This document shows, one piece after another, positions 34,598-43,812 of a stretch of 64,000 nt of DNA (within the stretch, counting starts at the first letter, position 1; the number at the start of each line of letters is the position of its first letter). Under the pieces are notes generated by a model that searched no databases, was not told the origin of the DNA, and saw nothing but the letters and a program-made list of their open reading frames with translations. The position numbers and the translations under genes are program-made. Origin of the DNA: G963701675 sp963701675 (GTDB lineage: Bacteria > Planctomycetota > Planctomycetia > Gemmatales > Gemmataceae); the NCBI GenBank assembly GCA_963701675.1, contig OY969623.1:186001-250000 (forward strand), read 5' to 3'.

Positions 34598-36208
34598 GTG
34601 AGCACACAAAACTCTGCCGATGATGGGTTGTTCCACGCGCTGCCAAGCGAATCAACCATCCCCTCCGGCGTTGACCGTCGCTCGTTTCTAATGCGCAACG
34701 GCGTCATCGGGGCGGCGGCCGCAATGACCGGTGCGATATGGACACCCGAAGCGCGCGCTCAACAAGCCGCGCAGGAAGCAGTACAACCCAAACTGGGCAC
34801 CAAAATTTCCCCCGACCTGGATGTCGTGAAAAAGTCCAAGGGCCCGGTAATGACCGTACTGGAGGAATTCTACAAGGTGGGCCCCGGCCCCTCGAGTTCC
34901 CACACGATCGGGCCGATGCGCATCACCTACGACTTCTACCAGCGCTGCAGCAAGCTTCCGGCCGACCAACTTGCCAAGGCCACCGGCCTCAAGGTTCACC
35001 TGTATGGCAGTTTGAGCGCCACAGGCAAGGGGCACGGCACTGAGCGCGCCTCACTGGCGGGTCTCTTGGGCAAGGAGCCGGCCACGGTTGATCCGTTGTT
35101 CCTCGACGAGATGATCGCCAAGCCGCAGCAGATGTATCCAGTCAAGCTCGGCGACAAGACCTTCAACCTGTCGCTGGCCGACGTCATCTACGATAAGCCC
35201 AAGGGTGAATTCCCGCACCCAAACACCATGACGTGCAAGCTCATGGCCGGCGACAAGCCCGTCTACGAGCTGGAGTATTACTCGCCTGGTGGTGGGTTCT
35301 ACGAATGGAAGGGGTACACGCCGCCCAAGAAAGGGCAACCGAAATATCCCTACGCCACGATGAAGGAACTACGTCAGCACGCGGAGAAGAATAAGCTCTC
35401 GATCGCCCAGACCATCATGGCGAACGAGGTGGCCGTGTCCGGCAAGACCGAGGACCAGATCAACGCGTTCCTGGACAAGATCGCCAGCGCGATGCTGGCG
35501 ACCGTGAAGGCGGGCCTCGCCGTGAAGGAAGGCGTCTTGCCTGGCCCAATCAAGCTGCACTCCAAGGCAGCCACCGTCTGGGCGCGGGCCCAGGACGAAA
35601 AGTACGAAAGCGACCGCGCCATCGCTCTCGTCTCGGCCTGCGCCCTGGCCGCTTCCGAAGAGAACGCCCGCGGCCATTTGGTCATCACGGCGCCCACGGG
35701 TGGCTCGGCAGGTGTGATGCCCGCGATTGTCTCCGCACTCGTGGAAAGCAAGCGGAAGCTGCCCAAGGAAAAAGTCCGTGCCGGTCTGCTCGCCGGCGCG
35801 GCCATCGGTTACCTGTGCAAGCACAACGCCACGCTGTCGGGCGCCGAGGGTGGCTGTCAGTCCGAGATCGGTGTTGCCTCGGCCATGTCCGCCGCGTTCA
35901 TCGCCCAAGCGATGGACAGTACACCATTGGTGATTGAAAACGCCGCCGAGTCGGCGCTCGAGCATCACCTCGGCATGACCTGCGACCCGGTGGCCGGTTA
36001 CGTGCAAGTTCCTTGCATCGAGCGCTGCGCCTTCGGCGCTGTGAAGGCTTGGATTGCCTTCATGATCGCGACCAATGAGGTCGCGTCACGGCACCGGGTC
36101 GATCTCGACACCACGATTACGACTCTGGCTCAGACCGGTAAGGACATGAGCACGAAGTACAAAGAAACGAGCGAAGGCGGCTTGGCTCTCAACCTCACCC
36201 TTTGTTAA
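34598..36208 (+). CDS. L-serine dehydratase with a twin-arginine signal
   Basis: A 536-residue single-chain, iron-sulfur L-serine ammonia-lyase (serine to pyruvate and ammonia). Markers are GPGPSSSHTIGPMRITYDFY, LYGSLSATGKGHGTERA, ITAPTGGSAGVMPAIV, SGAEGGCQSEIGVASAM and GMTCDPVAGYVQVPCIERCA, with the cysteines expected to hold the [4Fe-4S] cluster. Unusually, the N-terminus carries DRRSFLMRNGVIGAAAAMTG and IWTPEARAQ, a classical Tat export signal. GTG at 34598 was chosen because AGGAG stands 7 nt upstream. A hairpin terminator follows. Confidence 0.88.
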   Translation: MSTQNSADDGLFHALPSESTIPSGVDRRSFLMRNGVIGAAAAMTGAIWTPEARAQQAAQEAVQPKLGTKISPDLDVVKKSKGPVMTVLEEFYKVGPGPSSSHTIGPMRITYDFYQRCSKLPADQLAKATGLKVHLYGSLSATGKGHGTERASLAGLLGKEPATVDPLFLDEMIAKPQQMYPVKLGDKTFNLSLADVIYDKPKGEFPHPNTMTCKLMAGDKPVYELEYYSPGGGFYEWKGYTPPKKGQPKYPYATMKELRQHAEKNKLSIAQTIMANEVAVSGKTEDQINAFLDKIASAMLATVKAGLAVKEGVLPGPIKLHSKAATVWARAQDEKYESDRAIALVSACALAASEENARGHLVITAPTGGSAGVMPAIVSALVESKRKLPKEKVRAGLLAGAAIGYLCKHNATLSGAEGGCQSEIGVASAMSAAFIAQAMDSTPLVIENAAESALEHHLGMTCDPVAGYVQVPCIERCAFGAVKAWIAFMIATNEVASRHRVDLDTTITTLAQTGKDMSTKYKETSEGGLALNLTLC

Positions 36209-36244
36209 TGTCAATGACTGGCGGTTAGAACTGGATCCAGCGAG

Positions 36245-36272
36245 ACGGCCCGCGGAGTTATCCGCGGGCCGT
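36245..36272 (+). terminator. Hairpin terminator after the serine dehydratase
   Basis: ACGGCCCGCGGA-GTTA-TCCGCGGGCCGT, a 12-bp perfect stem without a T tract. Confidence 0.65.
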
Positions 36273-36291
36273 GTCGTTCGCGGGGAGTGTG

Positions 36292-37065
36292 ATGAATCGA
36301 GTCATCGGCTTCGTAGCTCTGGGGTTGGGTGTTGTCGGCGTGGCGGCGTGTCTGGTTGGAGTCATCACCATCTGGGCGGCGCGCCCATCCGTTCTGCGGA
36401 AGAGTATCGACGTCCTCGACGCGGCGGATGGCGGGTTAGAGGCCGTCGAGGACAAGGCGGCGCGGGCCGATGAACTGATCGAGCGCGTCCGTCGCGGCGT
36501 GGAGCCAATTAGCAGTCGCATCCGCGAGGTGTCGAACCGGGCGGAGCGCACACCTGAGGAGGAGAAGGAACTCCGGCGGATGGAAGAAGAACTGATGGAG
36601 CGCTTGCACCAGGTCGATGCGATCGCACAGTCCGTGGAAACGGCCGCGACCATCCTGAGTCAGTCGACGCGGCGAATCGAATCGTTGCGGGTTCGCAACG
36701 CCGGCGAACAAGGATCGTTCGAAAAGGCCGACACGCTTGACGCGTTGGTTAAAAAACTCGGAAGCCTACGCGAGAAGCTGGCCAGGCTGCGCGACGACGA
36801 GAGTGAGCGAAAAGAAATGGCCAGTGCCATGACCGATATCACGCTCGAAGTAACCAACAACCTCGAGGCAATCGACTCTGCGATCGACCAAGTTCGTCAG
36901 GAAGCCCTCGAGTGGCGGAAGAAGGTGGGCGAACTGCGAGCCAACGTAGCCGATTGGACGAAATGGGCCGTCGTCCTCGGATCAGTGGTTTTGGTCTGGG
37001 CAGGCCTGGGTCAGTTCGCGTTGGCGCACTGGGGTTGGCGGCTTACAAGGTCGTCACCGGGTTGA
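36292..37065 (+). CDS. Membrane-anchored coiled-coil protein
   Basis: A 257-residue protein: MNRVIGFVALGLGVVGVAAC begins an N-terminal membrane helix. A long charged helical region follows (ERAERTPEEEKELRRMEEEL-like heptads, residues ~40-210). A C-terminal membrane helix (TKWAVVLGSVVLVWAGLGQF) ends the protein. Its two-anchor coiled-coil layout suggests a structural or envelope role. No enzymatic domain. GGGGAG precedes the ATG. Confidence 0.7.
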   Translation: MNRVIGFVALGLGVVGVAACLVGVITIWAARPSVLRKSIDVLDAADGGLEAVEDKAARADELIERVRRGVEPISSRIREVSNRAERTPEEEKELRRMEEELMERLHQVDAIAQSVETAATILSQSTRRIESLRVRNAGEQGSFEKADTLDALVKKLGSLREKLARLRDDESERKEMASAMTDITLEVTNNLEAIDSAIDQVRQEALEWRKKVGELRANVADWTKWAVVLGSVVLVWAGLGQFALAHWGWRLTRSSPG

Positions 37066-37069
37066 GCGA

Positions 37070-38698
37070 TCAGAAGTATAGCTGCGTTTGCAGCACAAAG
37101 TTCCAACCAGTCATCCCGGCGTTGTAGATGGTTTGGATCGAAGCGGTGGGCGAACGCTCCACGTAATTTGCCTCGCCGATGAGACGAAAGCCGCGATTCT
37201 TCCAGGGATGCCAGTTGAATCCTACCGCATATTCGCTCGAGTCCCGGAACTCGCCGAAGACGGCCGACGTCCGACCGTAGAGCTCAAACGTCTTTGGGCA
37301 GACGAAATAGCCCGCGCTTGCCTCGAACCCGTGATCGAACGTGCTACTGAGGGGTAACGGCCCGTCCGCCCTAAAGGAATTCAACCATCGCATGAAGTAT
37401 TGGGAGTTGAAAGCGAATCCACGGTATTTGATACCGAAGTCCTGTGCCCACATGTAATAGTTGGCGAGGAGCACCGTTACGCCCGGGGCCAAGCTGCCGG
37501 TGGCGAAGAAAAGAACGCCATCGGAGTTATAAATCGCGACGTTTTCTGGATTGGACGTACCGGAAGCGGAAAAGCGGTCCTCGCGGGCGCCTGCGACGGA
37601 TGTCCCGAGCCTGATGGCCACGCCTTCGTGATACTCAAGGTCGCTAAAGGCGTTCCGAGCGGCCCCAGGCGGGCCGTAATCGCCAAGTGGTTCCCACCAG
37701 GTGCTCCCTGCGTAAATGAAGTTTTTGTCAAATTTTGAGGCGCTGACACCGAGCGTGTTCGCCGAGTTGCCGACATACACTACGTAATACAACTGATCGA
37801 GGGGCTCGCCTTCGGCCCAAACACCCTGGGTAAACCCGGGACGGAAGAAGCTGTCGGCCATGCTTCGTTCGACGCCAACCAGGAACATAAAGTCGCGGGT
37901 ATTGCTCCGAGAGCCTGGTATTCCCCAATAGCCTCCATAGAGGGTAAATGCCTTATCGAACTGGTAGCCGACGTATCCGCCCTGGATCACGGTCGCGACC
38001 GAGTTAGACGACCAGATGATGATGTTGTAGATGAGCTTTGGGTCAAAGACGTACCCTCCGAAGTAGTAGAGGTTACGATTCAAGTTAATGTCGTTTCGCG
38101 CATCAACGGGGAAAACGTTGCCAAGGTGGTCGGTGAAAGTGGCCGATTCCAGTTCCTGGTTGAGGTAGCGTAGCTGGTTGAATATGTTGAGCCGCAGTTC
38201 GAAAGGCACGCGGTTTTTGTCCGGCGATTCAACGAGTAAGAACCCGTTATCGTAGCGCGTTCCCAGGCGTTCGACGACGTTCCCCAGTGTGGCAAGGACG
38301 CCCGGCGGCGCGGCCTGCTGGTCAGGTGGCGGGCCGTCAATCCACCCGTATCCCCGATCACTCTGGCCTGGCGTGTTGCGTATCTGTTCGAGTAAGTCGC
38401 GGGTTGCACGCTGCTCCTCTTCGAGGCGTTTTACTCGCTCTTTCAACGCGGCGTTCGCTGCCGAGGAGGCTTCCGGATCATCACCTTCGAATACCGGGCG
38501 GCTATTCGTGGACCAGCCGTCGGGAAACACCTCCGAAGGACCGGCCGGTTGCGCAGGGATGGCCCGCTGCGCGGCAGGCGCGGGTTGCGGGGATGGCTGC
38601 TGCGTCTGGGCCCTGGCCCAATTCGCCCCAACCAGTCCCTGAAGAATTGCGGTGACCAAGGAGAAGAAAGCAACCGCGCCGCCGGCTCCAGACCTCAT
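37070..38698 (-). CDS. Outer-membrane porin with N-terminal coiled coil
   Basis: A 542-residue protein with signal peptide (FFSLVTAILQGLVGANWARA), a Pro/Gln-rich spacer, a short coiled coil (ALKERVKRLEEEQRATRDLL), then a beta-barrel: VPFELRLNIFNQLRYLNQEL, LNRNLYYFGGYVFDPKLIYN, FTLYGGYWGIPGSRSNTRDF and VGFNWHPWKNRGFRLIGEAN, ending in Phe (LQTQLYF). It resembles OprO/OprP-like planctomycete porins. The coiled coil may anchor it to the cell wall or aid trimerisation. It converges with the gene at 36292, with only 4 nt between. Confidence 0.8.
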   Translation of the reverse strand: MRSGAGGAVAFFSLVTAILQGLVGANWARAQTQQPSPQPAPAAQRAIPAQPAGPSEVFPDGWSTNSRPVFEGDDPEASSAANAALKERVKRLEEEQRATRDLLEQIRNTPGQSDRGYGWIDGPPPDQQAAPPGVLATLGNVVERLGTRYDNGFLLVESPDKNRVPFELRLNIFNQLRYLNQELESATFTDHLGNVFPVDARNDINLNRNLYYFGGYVFDPKLIYNIIIWSSNSVATVIQGGYVGYQFDKAFTLYGGYWGIPGSRSNTRDFMFLVGVERSMADSFFRPGFTQGVWAEGEPLDQLYYVVYVGNSANTLGVSASKFDKNFIYAGSTWWEPLGDYGPPGAARNAFSDLEYHEGVAIRLGTSVAGAREDRFSASGTSNPENVAIYNSDGVLFFATGSLAPGVTVLLANYYMWAQDFGIKYRGFAFNSQYFMRWLNSFRADGPLPLSSTFDHGFEASAGYFVCPKTFELYGRTSAVFGEFRDSSEYAVGFNWHPWKNRGFRLIGEANYVERSPTASIQTIYNAGMTGWNFVLQTQLYF

Positions 38699-38863
38699 GC
38701 GCACGGCCTTCCCCCTTTGGCGGTTGCCAGCTCCGACTCGAAGCCCGCCGAACGCTCGGCAGCATCACAAGGGTTAACGCAACCCATACAAACGTCATTA
38801 TCGACAAATCTTGCCCAGCTACTTGATGAATCTCGAGGCGTGCGTCCATCTTGTCGGCAGGGC

Positions 38864-39574
38864 TCATTTCGCGAAGGGGTCCTTATCGGCATCGCGGTGC
38901 CAAGTGTATTCGGTTGCGACGGCCAATCGCTCGGCCGTTTCCTTGCCGTAAAGCCGCGCGATTACATGTAGGGCCATGTCAATGCCGGCCGAGACACCTG
39001 ACGAGGTCACTCGGTCGCCGTCGTCTACCCAGCGGGCGGCCTTCACCCACTTGACGTTCTTTCCTTGTTGCACGGCAAAATTGAAGTGTTGTTTGTTCGA
39101 CGTGGCACGGCGTTCGTCCAGCAGTCCCGCTTTGGCTAGAATCGCCGAACCGGAACAGACCGACATCGTGATCTCGGCTATACGTGCCCGTTCACGGAGC
39201 CAGGTGAGTAGCGCCTCGTTTTGAAGTTGCGCCGGTGTACCAAATCCGCCCGGGACCAAAAGCAAATCGAGCCGCGGGCAATCATCCAGCCCGTACTCGG
39301 CTACGACTTTGACTCCCTGCGTCGATGCGATCGGCCCCGGCTTCGCCGCCACCATGATTACTTTCATTCGCCGGCCCAGATTGCCGAACATCTCGGCTGG
39401 CCCGCAGACATCCAAAAGCTCGAAGCCGGGAAAAAGAACGATCCCCAGCGTACGTTGGCGTTCGTCTTGCTGCTGAGCCGGTCGGTTCGGCCCGTCATCG
39501 GTTACGGCAGAAGCGTTTGTCCCTGGCAGGGCCAAGAGGAACAAAGCGGTCACCAAAGCCTGCACCTGAAACAT
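38864..39574 (-). CDS. Exported DJ-1/PfpI-family protein
   Basis: A 236-residue protein: signal peptide (MFQVQALVTALFLLALPGTN), then LGIVLFPGFELLDVCGPAEM, LLLVPGGFGTP, ITMSVCSGSAILAKAGLLDE (nucleophilic Cys elbow) and RVTSSGVSAGIDMALHVIAR. This is the DJ-1/PfpI fold, closest in pattern to isonitrile hydratase/transcription-regulator-like members. A periplasmic location is unusual for this fold but seen in planctomycetes. AGGAG precedes the ATG at 39574. Confidence 0.85.
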   Translation of the reverse strand: MFQVQALVTALFLLALPGTNASAVTDDGPNRPAQQQDERQRTLGIVLFPGFELLDVCGPAEMFGNLGRRMKVIMVAAKPGPIASTQGVKVVAEYGLDDCPRLDLLLVPGGFGTPAQLQNEALLTWLRERARIAEITMSVCSGSAILAKAGLLDERRATSNKQHFNFAVQQGKNVKWVKAARWVDDGDRVTSSGVSAGIDMALHVIARLYGKETAERLAVATEYTWHRDADKDPFAK

Positions 39575-39830
39575 CGTCGTAACTCCTTTGCACATGGCCG
39601 TCGAACGCACGGCATTGTCGTCATCCTATACAGCCGTGCTTTGTCAAGCAGACTCAAGCGCCACTTCCCATTGATAGAACTTGAAAGTATTCGCCTCTTG
39701 CTCATTGTCGGCCGCCAAAGTGCGATAGCGGTCGAGGCCTCGGCCATTAAGTTTGTCTCAGCGGGGCATCCGAATTGCTTTGATCTGAAAGGATTCTCGA
39801 TCCTAATCCGAACCCACGAAAGGAACCATC

Positions 39831-40367
39831 ATGGAACGCAAAGTAGACAAGCCGGACGCTAATCGCGACCCGATTACCGACGAACCGGGCGCACATCCGG
39901 TGGGAACCGGCGTCGGTGCGGCCCTGGGCGGAGGTATCGCGGGGGCTGGTCTCGGAGTGGCGGGAGCCGCCGCTGCCGGTGGGGCGATGGGCGCCGCTGC
40001 CGGGCCCATTGGTGTTGTCGCAGGCGCGACCATAGGAGCGGTTGTCGGCGGACTTGCGGGAAAAGCGGTTGCCGAGTCGATCAACCCGACGGCCGAGGAG
40101 GAATACTGGCGGAATAATTACCAGTCGCGTAATTATGTAGACAAGGGTACGCCGTATTCAGATTATCAAGCCGCTTATCGCTATGGCTGGGAATCACGCG
40201 GTCGCTATCGCGACAAGCACTTTGAGGACGTGGAAACCGACTTGGAAAGCGGATGGACCAGTTCTAAAGGCAAGTCTGGTCTCACTTGGGCAAAGGCCAA
40301 ACACGCCGTCCGTGATGCCTGGGAACGCATCACCGGTCAATCCTCGGGATCTAGTCGTTCGTATTAG
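39831..40367 (+). CDS. Glycine-zipper stress protein
   Basis: A 178-residue protein. Residues ~25-85 are an Ala/Gly zipper (VGAALGGGIAGAGLGVAGAA, AGATIGAVVGGLAGKAVAES) able to insert into membranes. A C-terminal part follows with YRYGWESRGRYRDKHFEDVE and TWAKAKHAVRDAWERI. Proteins of this layout appear beside general-stress genes, as here. AAAGGA precedes the ATG. Confidence 0.7.
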   Translation: MERKVDKPDANRDPITDEPGAHPVGTGVGAALGGGIAGAGLGVAGAAAAGGAMGAAAGPIGVVAGATIGAVVGGLAGKAVAESINPTAEEEYWRNNYQSRNYVDKGTPYSDYQAAYRYGWESRGRYRDKHFEDVETDLESGWTSSKGKSGLTWAKAKHAVRDAWERITGQSSGSSRSY

Positions 40368-40495
40368 TCGAACTGAGTGCACCGCACACACGGGCGGACT
40401 CTGGCGAGTCCGCCCTTTTGATTTCGACAATTCAAGATGACCACGCTGTTTGCGCCACGCGCCGCGAACACGTTCTTACCCAACAGGAGCGCGGG

Positions 40496-40663
40496 TCATG
40501 CGGGAGGACCGCGGCGTCCAAATATCAGAGATACCACAAACAAGATAATAAATACCACAAACAGAATCCAAGCGATCTCTTTAGAGAGACCCGCGATGCC
40601 CGTGAGGCCGAGTAAGGCGGCAACGATCGCAACTACCAGGAAGAGAAGTGCCCATCGAAGCAT
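40496..40663 (-). CDS. DUF1328-family small membrane protein (YtjA-like), copy 1
   Basis: A 55-residue protein: MLRWALLFLVVAIVAALLGL, TGIAGLSKEIAWILFVVFII, then LFVVSLIFGRRGPP. Two membrane helices with the central TGIAG motif of DUF1328. These short stress-induced proteins have no assigned function. A second copy lies at 42488. Confidence 0.9.
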   Translation of the reverse strand: MLRWALLFLVVAIVAALLGLTGIAGLSKEIAWILFVVFIILFVVSLIFGRRGPPA

Positions 40664-40787
40664 GTTCCATATCCTCCCGAGTCTTTGAAATCTGGTGCGC
40701 TGGTAGCCAGTTTCTGTCTAGAGATTAGCCAATGCCGTCTGCTGCAACTTATAGTTCAGCGTGAGACCGGTCAAGAGTGTCGCTTTT

Positions 40788-41711
40788 TCAGCCGGCAGAC
40801 ACCGCAACTACAGCCGAAGGCGGAGCGTCCAACGCATTGTCCGCGCTCCTCGACTCAGCAGACGCGAGTAAATCTTGTTGGGCCTCTCGAAATGACGCCA
40901 CGACAACGGTAATGTTGTCTCTCCCGCCGCCCGCGTTGGCCGCGGCAACCAAGCGACCACAAGCCGCTTCTGCCGCCGATTCTTCCTGTAATACCTTCGT
41001 AATTTCTTTATCCGTTACATGTCGGGTGAGGCCGTCCGTGCACAAGAGGAGCTGGTCGTCTATCTGAAGTTCCGCCTTGTGAACTTCGGGCTTAAGTTCA
41101 TCTGAACCGCCACCGACAACGTTCCAAAGAACGTGACTCCAACGGGAGGTTTCCGCATCAGCTTCCGAAATCACGCCTTCGTCTACAAGCTTCCGCGCTA
41201 CCGTGTGATCGTGCGTGATCAGGCGCAATCGCGAGCCACGGAGGAGATAGCAACGACTGTCTCCGACGTGGACAACGAAAAGTAGCGGCCAACAGACATA
41301 AGCCATGGTGAGAGTGGTTCCCATGCCGCGCTCGGACGGCACGCGATCGGATTCCGCTCGAAGGGCACCCTGGCAGTGCCCAAGCGCAGCTCGCAGATCG
41401 CCTTCAAAATAATCCGCGCAATCGCCGCGCAAACGGAAGAACCACGGCATCATGTTTAGGACGTAGGTCGTCAAGCTATCGACCGCGAGTGTGCTGGCCC
41501 GCCGACCCGCGGCATGGCCACCCATCCCGTCCGCGACGAGGAGAAGTTTCCCTTGGGACGTTCCAAAAAGACGCGTTTGGTCATCGATGCCCAAACTGGT
41601 GTGATGAACCTGCATCGACTTCGATAAGTCCGCGATGAGAAACTGGTCTTCGTTCATCTCGCGGACCTGTCCAGTGTCGCTCAGGCCGAAGCAGTCCATT
41701 TTTCCAGGCAT
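40788..41711 (-). CDS. PP2C-family protein serine/threonine phosphatase
   Basis: A 307-residue metal-dependent phosphatase: FGLSDTGQVREMNEDQFLIA (metal-binding E and D), LLVADGMGGHAAGRRASTLA, RGMGTTLTMAYV, VVHVGDSRCYLLRG, DHTVARKLVDEGVISEADA, LLLCTDGLTRHVTDKEI and GGGRDNITVVVASF. All metal ligands are present. It would reverse Hanks-type kinase phosphorylation; the FHA protein at 48700 is a possible partner in the same signalling system. GGGAG lies before the chosen ATG. Confidence 0.94.
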   Translation of the reverse strand: MPGKMDCFGLSDTGQVREMNEDQFLIADLSKSMQVHHTSLGIDDQTRLFGTSQGKLLLVADGMGGHAAGRRASTLAVDSLTTYVLNMMPWFFRLRGDCADYFEGDLRAALGHCQGALRAESDRVPSERGMGTTLTMAYVCWPLLFVVHVGDSRCYLLRGSRLRLITHDHTVARKLVDEGVISEADAETSRWSHVLWNVVGGGSDELKPEVHKAELQIDDQLLLCTDGLTRHVTDKEITKVLQEESAAEAACGRLVAAANAGGGRDNITVVVASFREAQQDLLASAESRSADNALDAPPSAVVAVSAG

Positions 41712-41835
41712 TATGTAACTCCCGTTCACAGCCTCCGCGCCGACGCCGAGGGCTGATGTGCAACCCATATGCCGCAAGCTAGCCATAGCTGACTTGCGGA
41801 GCGCAGGTCGCTTCATAACAAGACACCCGGGTCCA

Positions 41836-41904
41836 AAAAAAACAGTCGGATGTCGACTTTTAGGGCGAGGGTTGCCCCTCTTCCTAGTGACCGACATCCG
41901 ACTG
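41836..41904 (-). terminator. Intrinsic terminator after the lipoprotein gene
   Basis: A perfect 13-bp stem (CAGTCGGATGTCG at 41843-41855 with its complement at 41892-41904), followed on the minus strand by a run of T. Confidence 0.85.
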
Positions 41905-41928
41905 ACCTGTGGGCAGATGTTAGGGCAC

Positions 41929-42369
41929 CTACTTCTTCTCTACATTGATCTTGACCGTGTTAGATGCGGCGGCCCCTGTTGTCGGCGTCCCCGTTATCCG
42001 TAGCTCATACTTTCCGAGCGCGGCGTCGTCTGCCGCCTTGACGGTGATCTTTGTTTCGGTGTCGCTTTTCTTAATGGTCGGCGTCAGCGGATCCAAAACG
42101 ACACCATTCGGCACATTCTCAAAGGAAAGTTTGACATCCTGGTCAAAGTTCTTGCCGCGCTTGATTCCGATGGAGATGACCTTCGACTCGCCTTGCTTGA
42201 CGTTGGTCGTCAAGTTAGGCGGATCGAGTTCAAAGGTCGCGTCGGCTGTCCCCAGCGTCTTGCTGCGGTCACTTGCCGTCACTCCCGGTCCACCGGCGCG
42301 GTTCTTGTCGTTACAGCCGGCAACAGCTAATACTGCGCTCGCGAAGAGAATCCAAGTTGCAGTTCTCAT
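41929..42369 (-). CDS. Lipoprotein with an Ig-like domain
   Basis: A 146-residue protein with lipobox LAVAGC in its signal peptide (MRTATWILFASAVLAVAGCN). The mature part is beta-rich (TFELDPPNLTTNVKQGESKV; ITVKAADDAALGKYELRITG), resembling bacterial Ig-like or NEW3-type domains. It is anchored to a membrane lipid; its ligand is unknown. Confidence 0.8.
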   Translation of the reverse strand: MRTATWILFASAVLAVAGCNDKNRAGGPGVTASDRSKTLGTADATFELDPPNLTTNVKQGESKVISIGIKRGKNFDQDVKLSFENVPNGVVLDPLTPTIKKSDTETKITVKAADDAALGKYELRITGTPTTGAAASNTVKINVEKK

Positions 42370-42487
42370 GACGTTGACCTTTCTAACCCCCTATGCGGAA
42401 TGAATGCCGCCCCGTCGGCGACTTGATACGAACGTAGCAATTGCAATTCCGGTGCCGCTGACGCAACCCGGCCAGCCGGCCGTTCCT

Positions 42488-42661
42488 CTACGAAACGGTG
42501 CCGCGGCTCCGGTAGCCGAACAAGAGCGACACGAGGAAGAGAACCAAGAACACGACGAAGAGAATCTTCGCGATCCCGAAAGCTGTTCCCGCCACGGTGG
42601 TGAAGCCCAACACGCCGGCTATCAGCGCGGCAACCAGAAAAAGTAGTGCCCATGACAACAT
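42488..42661 (-). CDS. DUF1328-family small membrane protein, copy 2
   Basis: A 57-residue protein: MLSWALLFLVAALIAGVLGF, TTVAGTAFGIAKILFVVFLV, then LFLVSLLFGYRSRGTVS. Same two-helix DUF1328 plan as 40496-40663. It lies 118 nt upstream of the lipoprotein on the same strand and may be co-transcribed. Confidence 0.92.
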   Translation of the reverse strand: MLSWALLFLVAALIAGVLGFTTVAGTAFGIAKILFVVFLVLFLVSLLFGYRSRGTVS

Positions 42662-43015
42662 GACTGTGCTCCCGTTACGAAAAGAGTTTGAGATTCGTAA
42701 ATCCACGAAGCACCGCCGAGTGCAACTGATGTGCCGATGATCTTTTTGTGATGCGAGTCAACTGGCATTTCAGAGACTCGAAGAGAAAGCGGTCATCAGC
42801 CGGCTATTGTTGCGCAATTGGTTGCGCAATTTGAATTCGAAACCACCAACGCGGCGTTTTCTTGCATGCACAACGTCATTCGAAAAAACGGCACGTTGTT
42901 TGCAAACAGGGTTTCAGACGAGCAAATCGGTTGAACATCGCCAGTGGTTCCGAACGTTTCGGAAAGGCGTTTCAACAGTTCGTTGCACCGGTTTGCGTTT
43001 TTGGGAGTAACTACG
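42662..43015. other. Divergent intergenic region
   Basis: About 350 bases between DUF1328 copy 2 and the YqjD-like operon. It is AT-richer than its surroundings (runs such as GTTGCGCAATTGGTTGCGCAA), which fits a promoter region, but no boxes are assigned. Confidence 0.4.
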
Positions 43016-43360
43016 ATGGCGACTGGGCAAAGACCTGGCGAACACCTTAGTCGAAATGCGGGCGCAACATCAGCAACATCGACAGTGAGTTCGGCCATGC
43101 AATCGGCCAAAGATCAAGCGCACGACGTAATGGACAGTGCGTCCGACCTGGCGACACAAGCCAAGGACCGGGTGCAGCAGTTTGCATCGTCCATGGCGGG
43201 AGAGGCCAAAGACAAAGTGCAAGAGTACGCTACGATGGCGGCCGACACCGCACAAGACATGGGTAAAGAACTCACGAATTTGGTGCGGCGTTACCCGTTA
43301 CAAGCATTGTTGGTTGGGTTGGGCGTCGGTTTGCTCTTGGGCCGTGTGTCACGGAGTTAA
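43016..43360 (+). CDS. YqjD/DUF883-like membrane-anchored helical protein
   Basis: A 114-residue protein: a long amphipathic helical part (SSAMQSAKDQAHDVMDSASD; AKDKVQEYATMAADTAQDMG), then VRRYPLQALLVGLGVGLLLG, the C-terminal membrane anchor with RRYP motif of YqjD/ElaB-type proteins. These bind ribosomes or stabilise the inner membrane in stationary phase in E. coli. First gene of a three-gene operon; the next ATG follows after 2 nt. Confidence 0.82.
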   Translation: MATGQRPGEHLSRNAGATSATSTVSSAMQSAKDQAHDVMDSASDLATQAKDRVQQFASSMAGEAKDKVQEYATMAADTAQDMGKELTNLVRRYPLQALLVGLGVGLLLGRVSRS

Positions 43361-43362
43361 TA

Positions 43363-43812
43363 ATGAACTCTGAAATGGGCCGGGTACCGGTGTCTTCCAA
43401 TCAGACCGCAACGGCGCCTGCCGCCGACCAGAGCATCGCCTCCTTGGTCGGCGGCATCGCCACCGATGTCCAAACGTTGCTGGGGCAGCATCTGGAGTTG
43501 CTGCGCCAGGAGGTGTTCAATGACTTTCAGCGCACGAAGCAAGCGCTCAGCGCCTTCGGTATTGCTGCCGCCTGCCTGATGGTGGCGTTTGGCATTGTTA
43601 TATGTGGCGTGATCGGGTGTCTGAGTTGGGCAGTACCACAGGTCCACTGGTGGGGGTGGTGCCTGATTATCGGCGGAGTGCTGGTAGCCATTGCCGGGGG
43701 ATTATACATGGCGGGCAAACGCACGTTGGCATCATTTAATCCTTTGCCGGATGAAGCCGTAAAGGCCGTGAAGGAGAATGTGAAATGGATAACCGATCGG
43801 GTGACGTCCTAG
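43363..43812 (+). CDS. YqjE/DUF1469-like (phage-holin-superfamily) membrane protein
   Basis: A 149-residue protein: SIASLVGGIATDVQTLLGQH, LELLRQEVFNDFQRTKQAL, then two membrane helices (FGIAAACLMVAFGIVICGVI; WWGWCLIIGGVLVAIAGGLY). This is the YqjE-type pattern that accompanies YqjD. It overlaps the following DUF3618 gene by 28 nt. Confidence 0.82.
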   Translation: MNSEMGRVPVSSNQTATAPAADQSIASLVGGIATDVQTLLGQHLELLRQEVFNDFQRTKQALSAFGIAAACLMVAFGIVICGVIGCLSWAVPQVHWWGWCLIIGGVLVAIAGGLYMAGKRTLASFNPLPDEAVKAVKENVKWITDRVTS

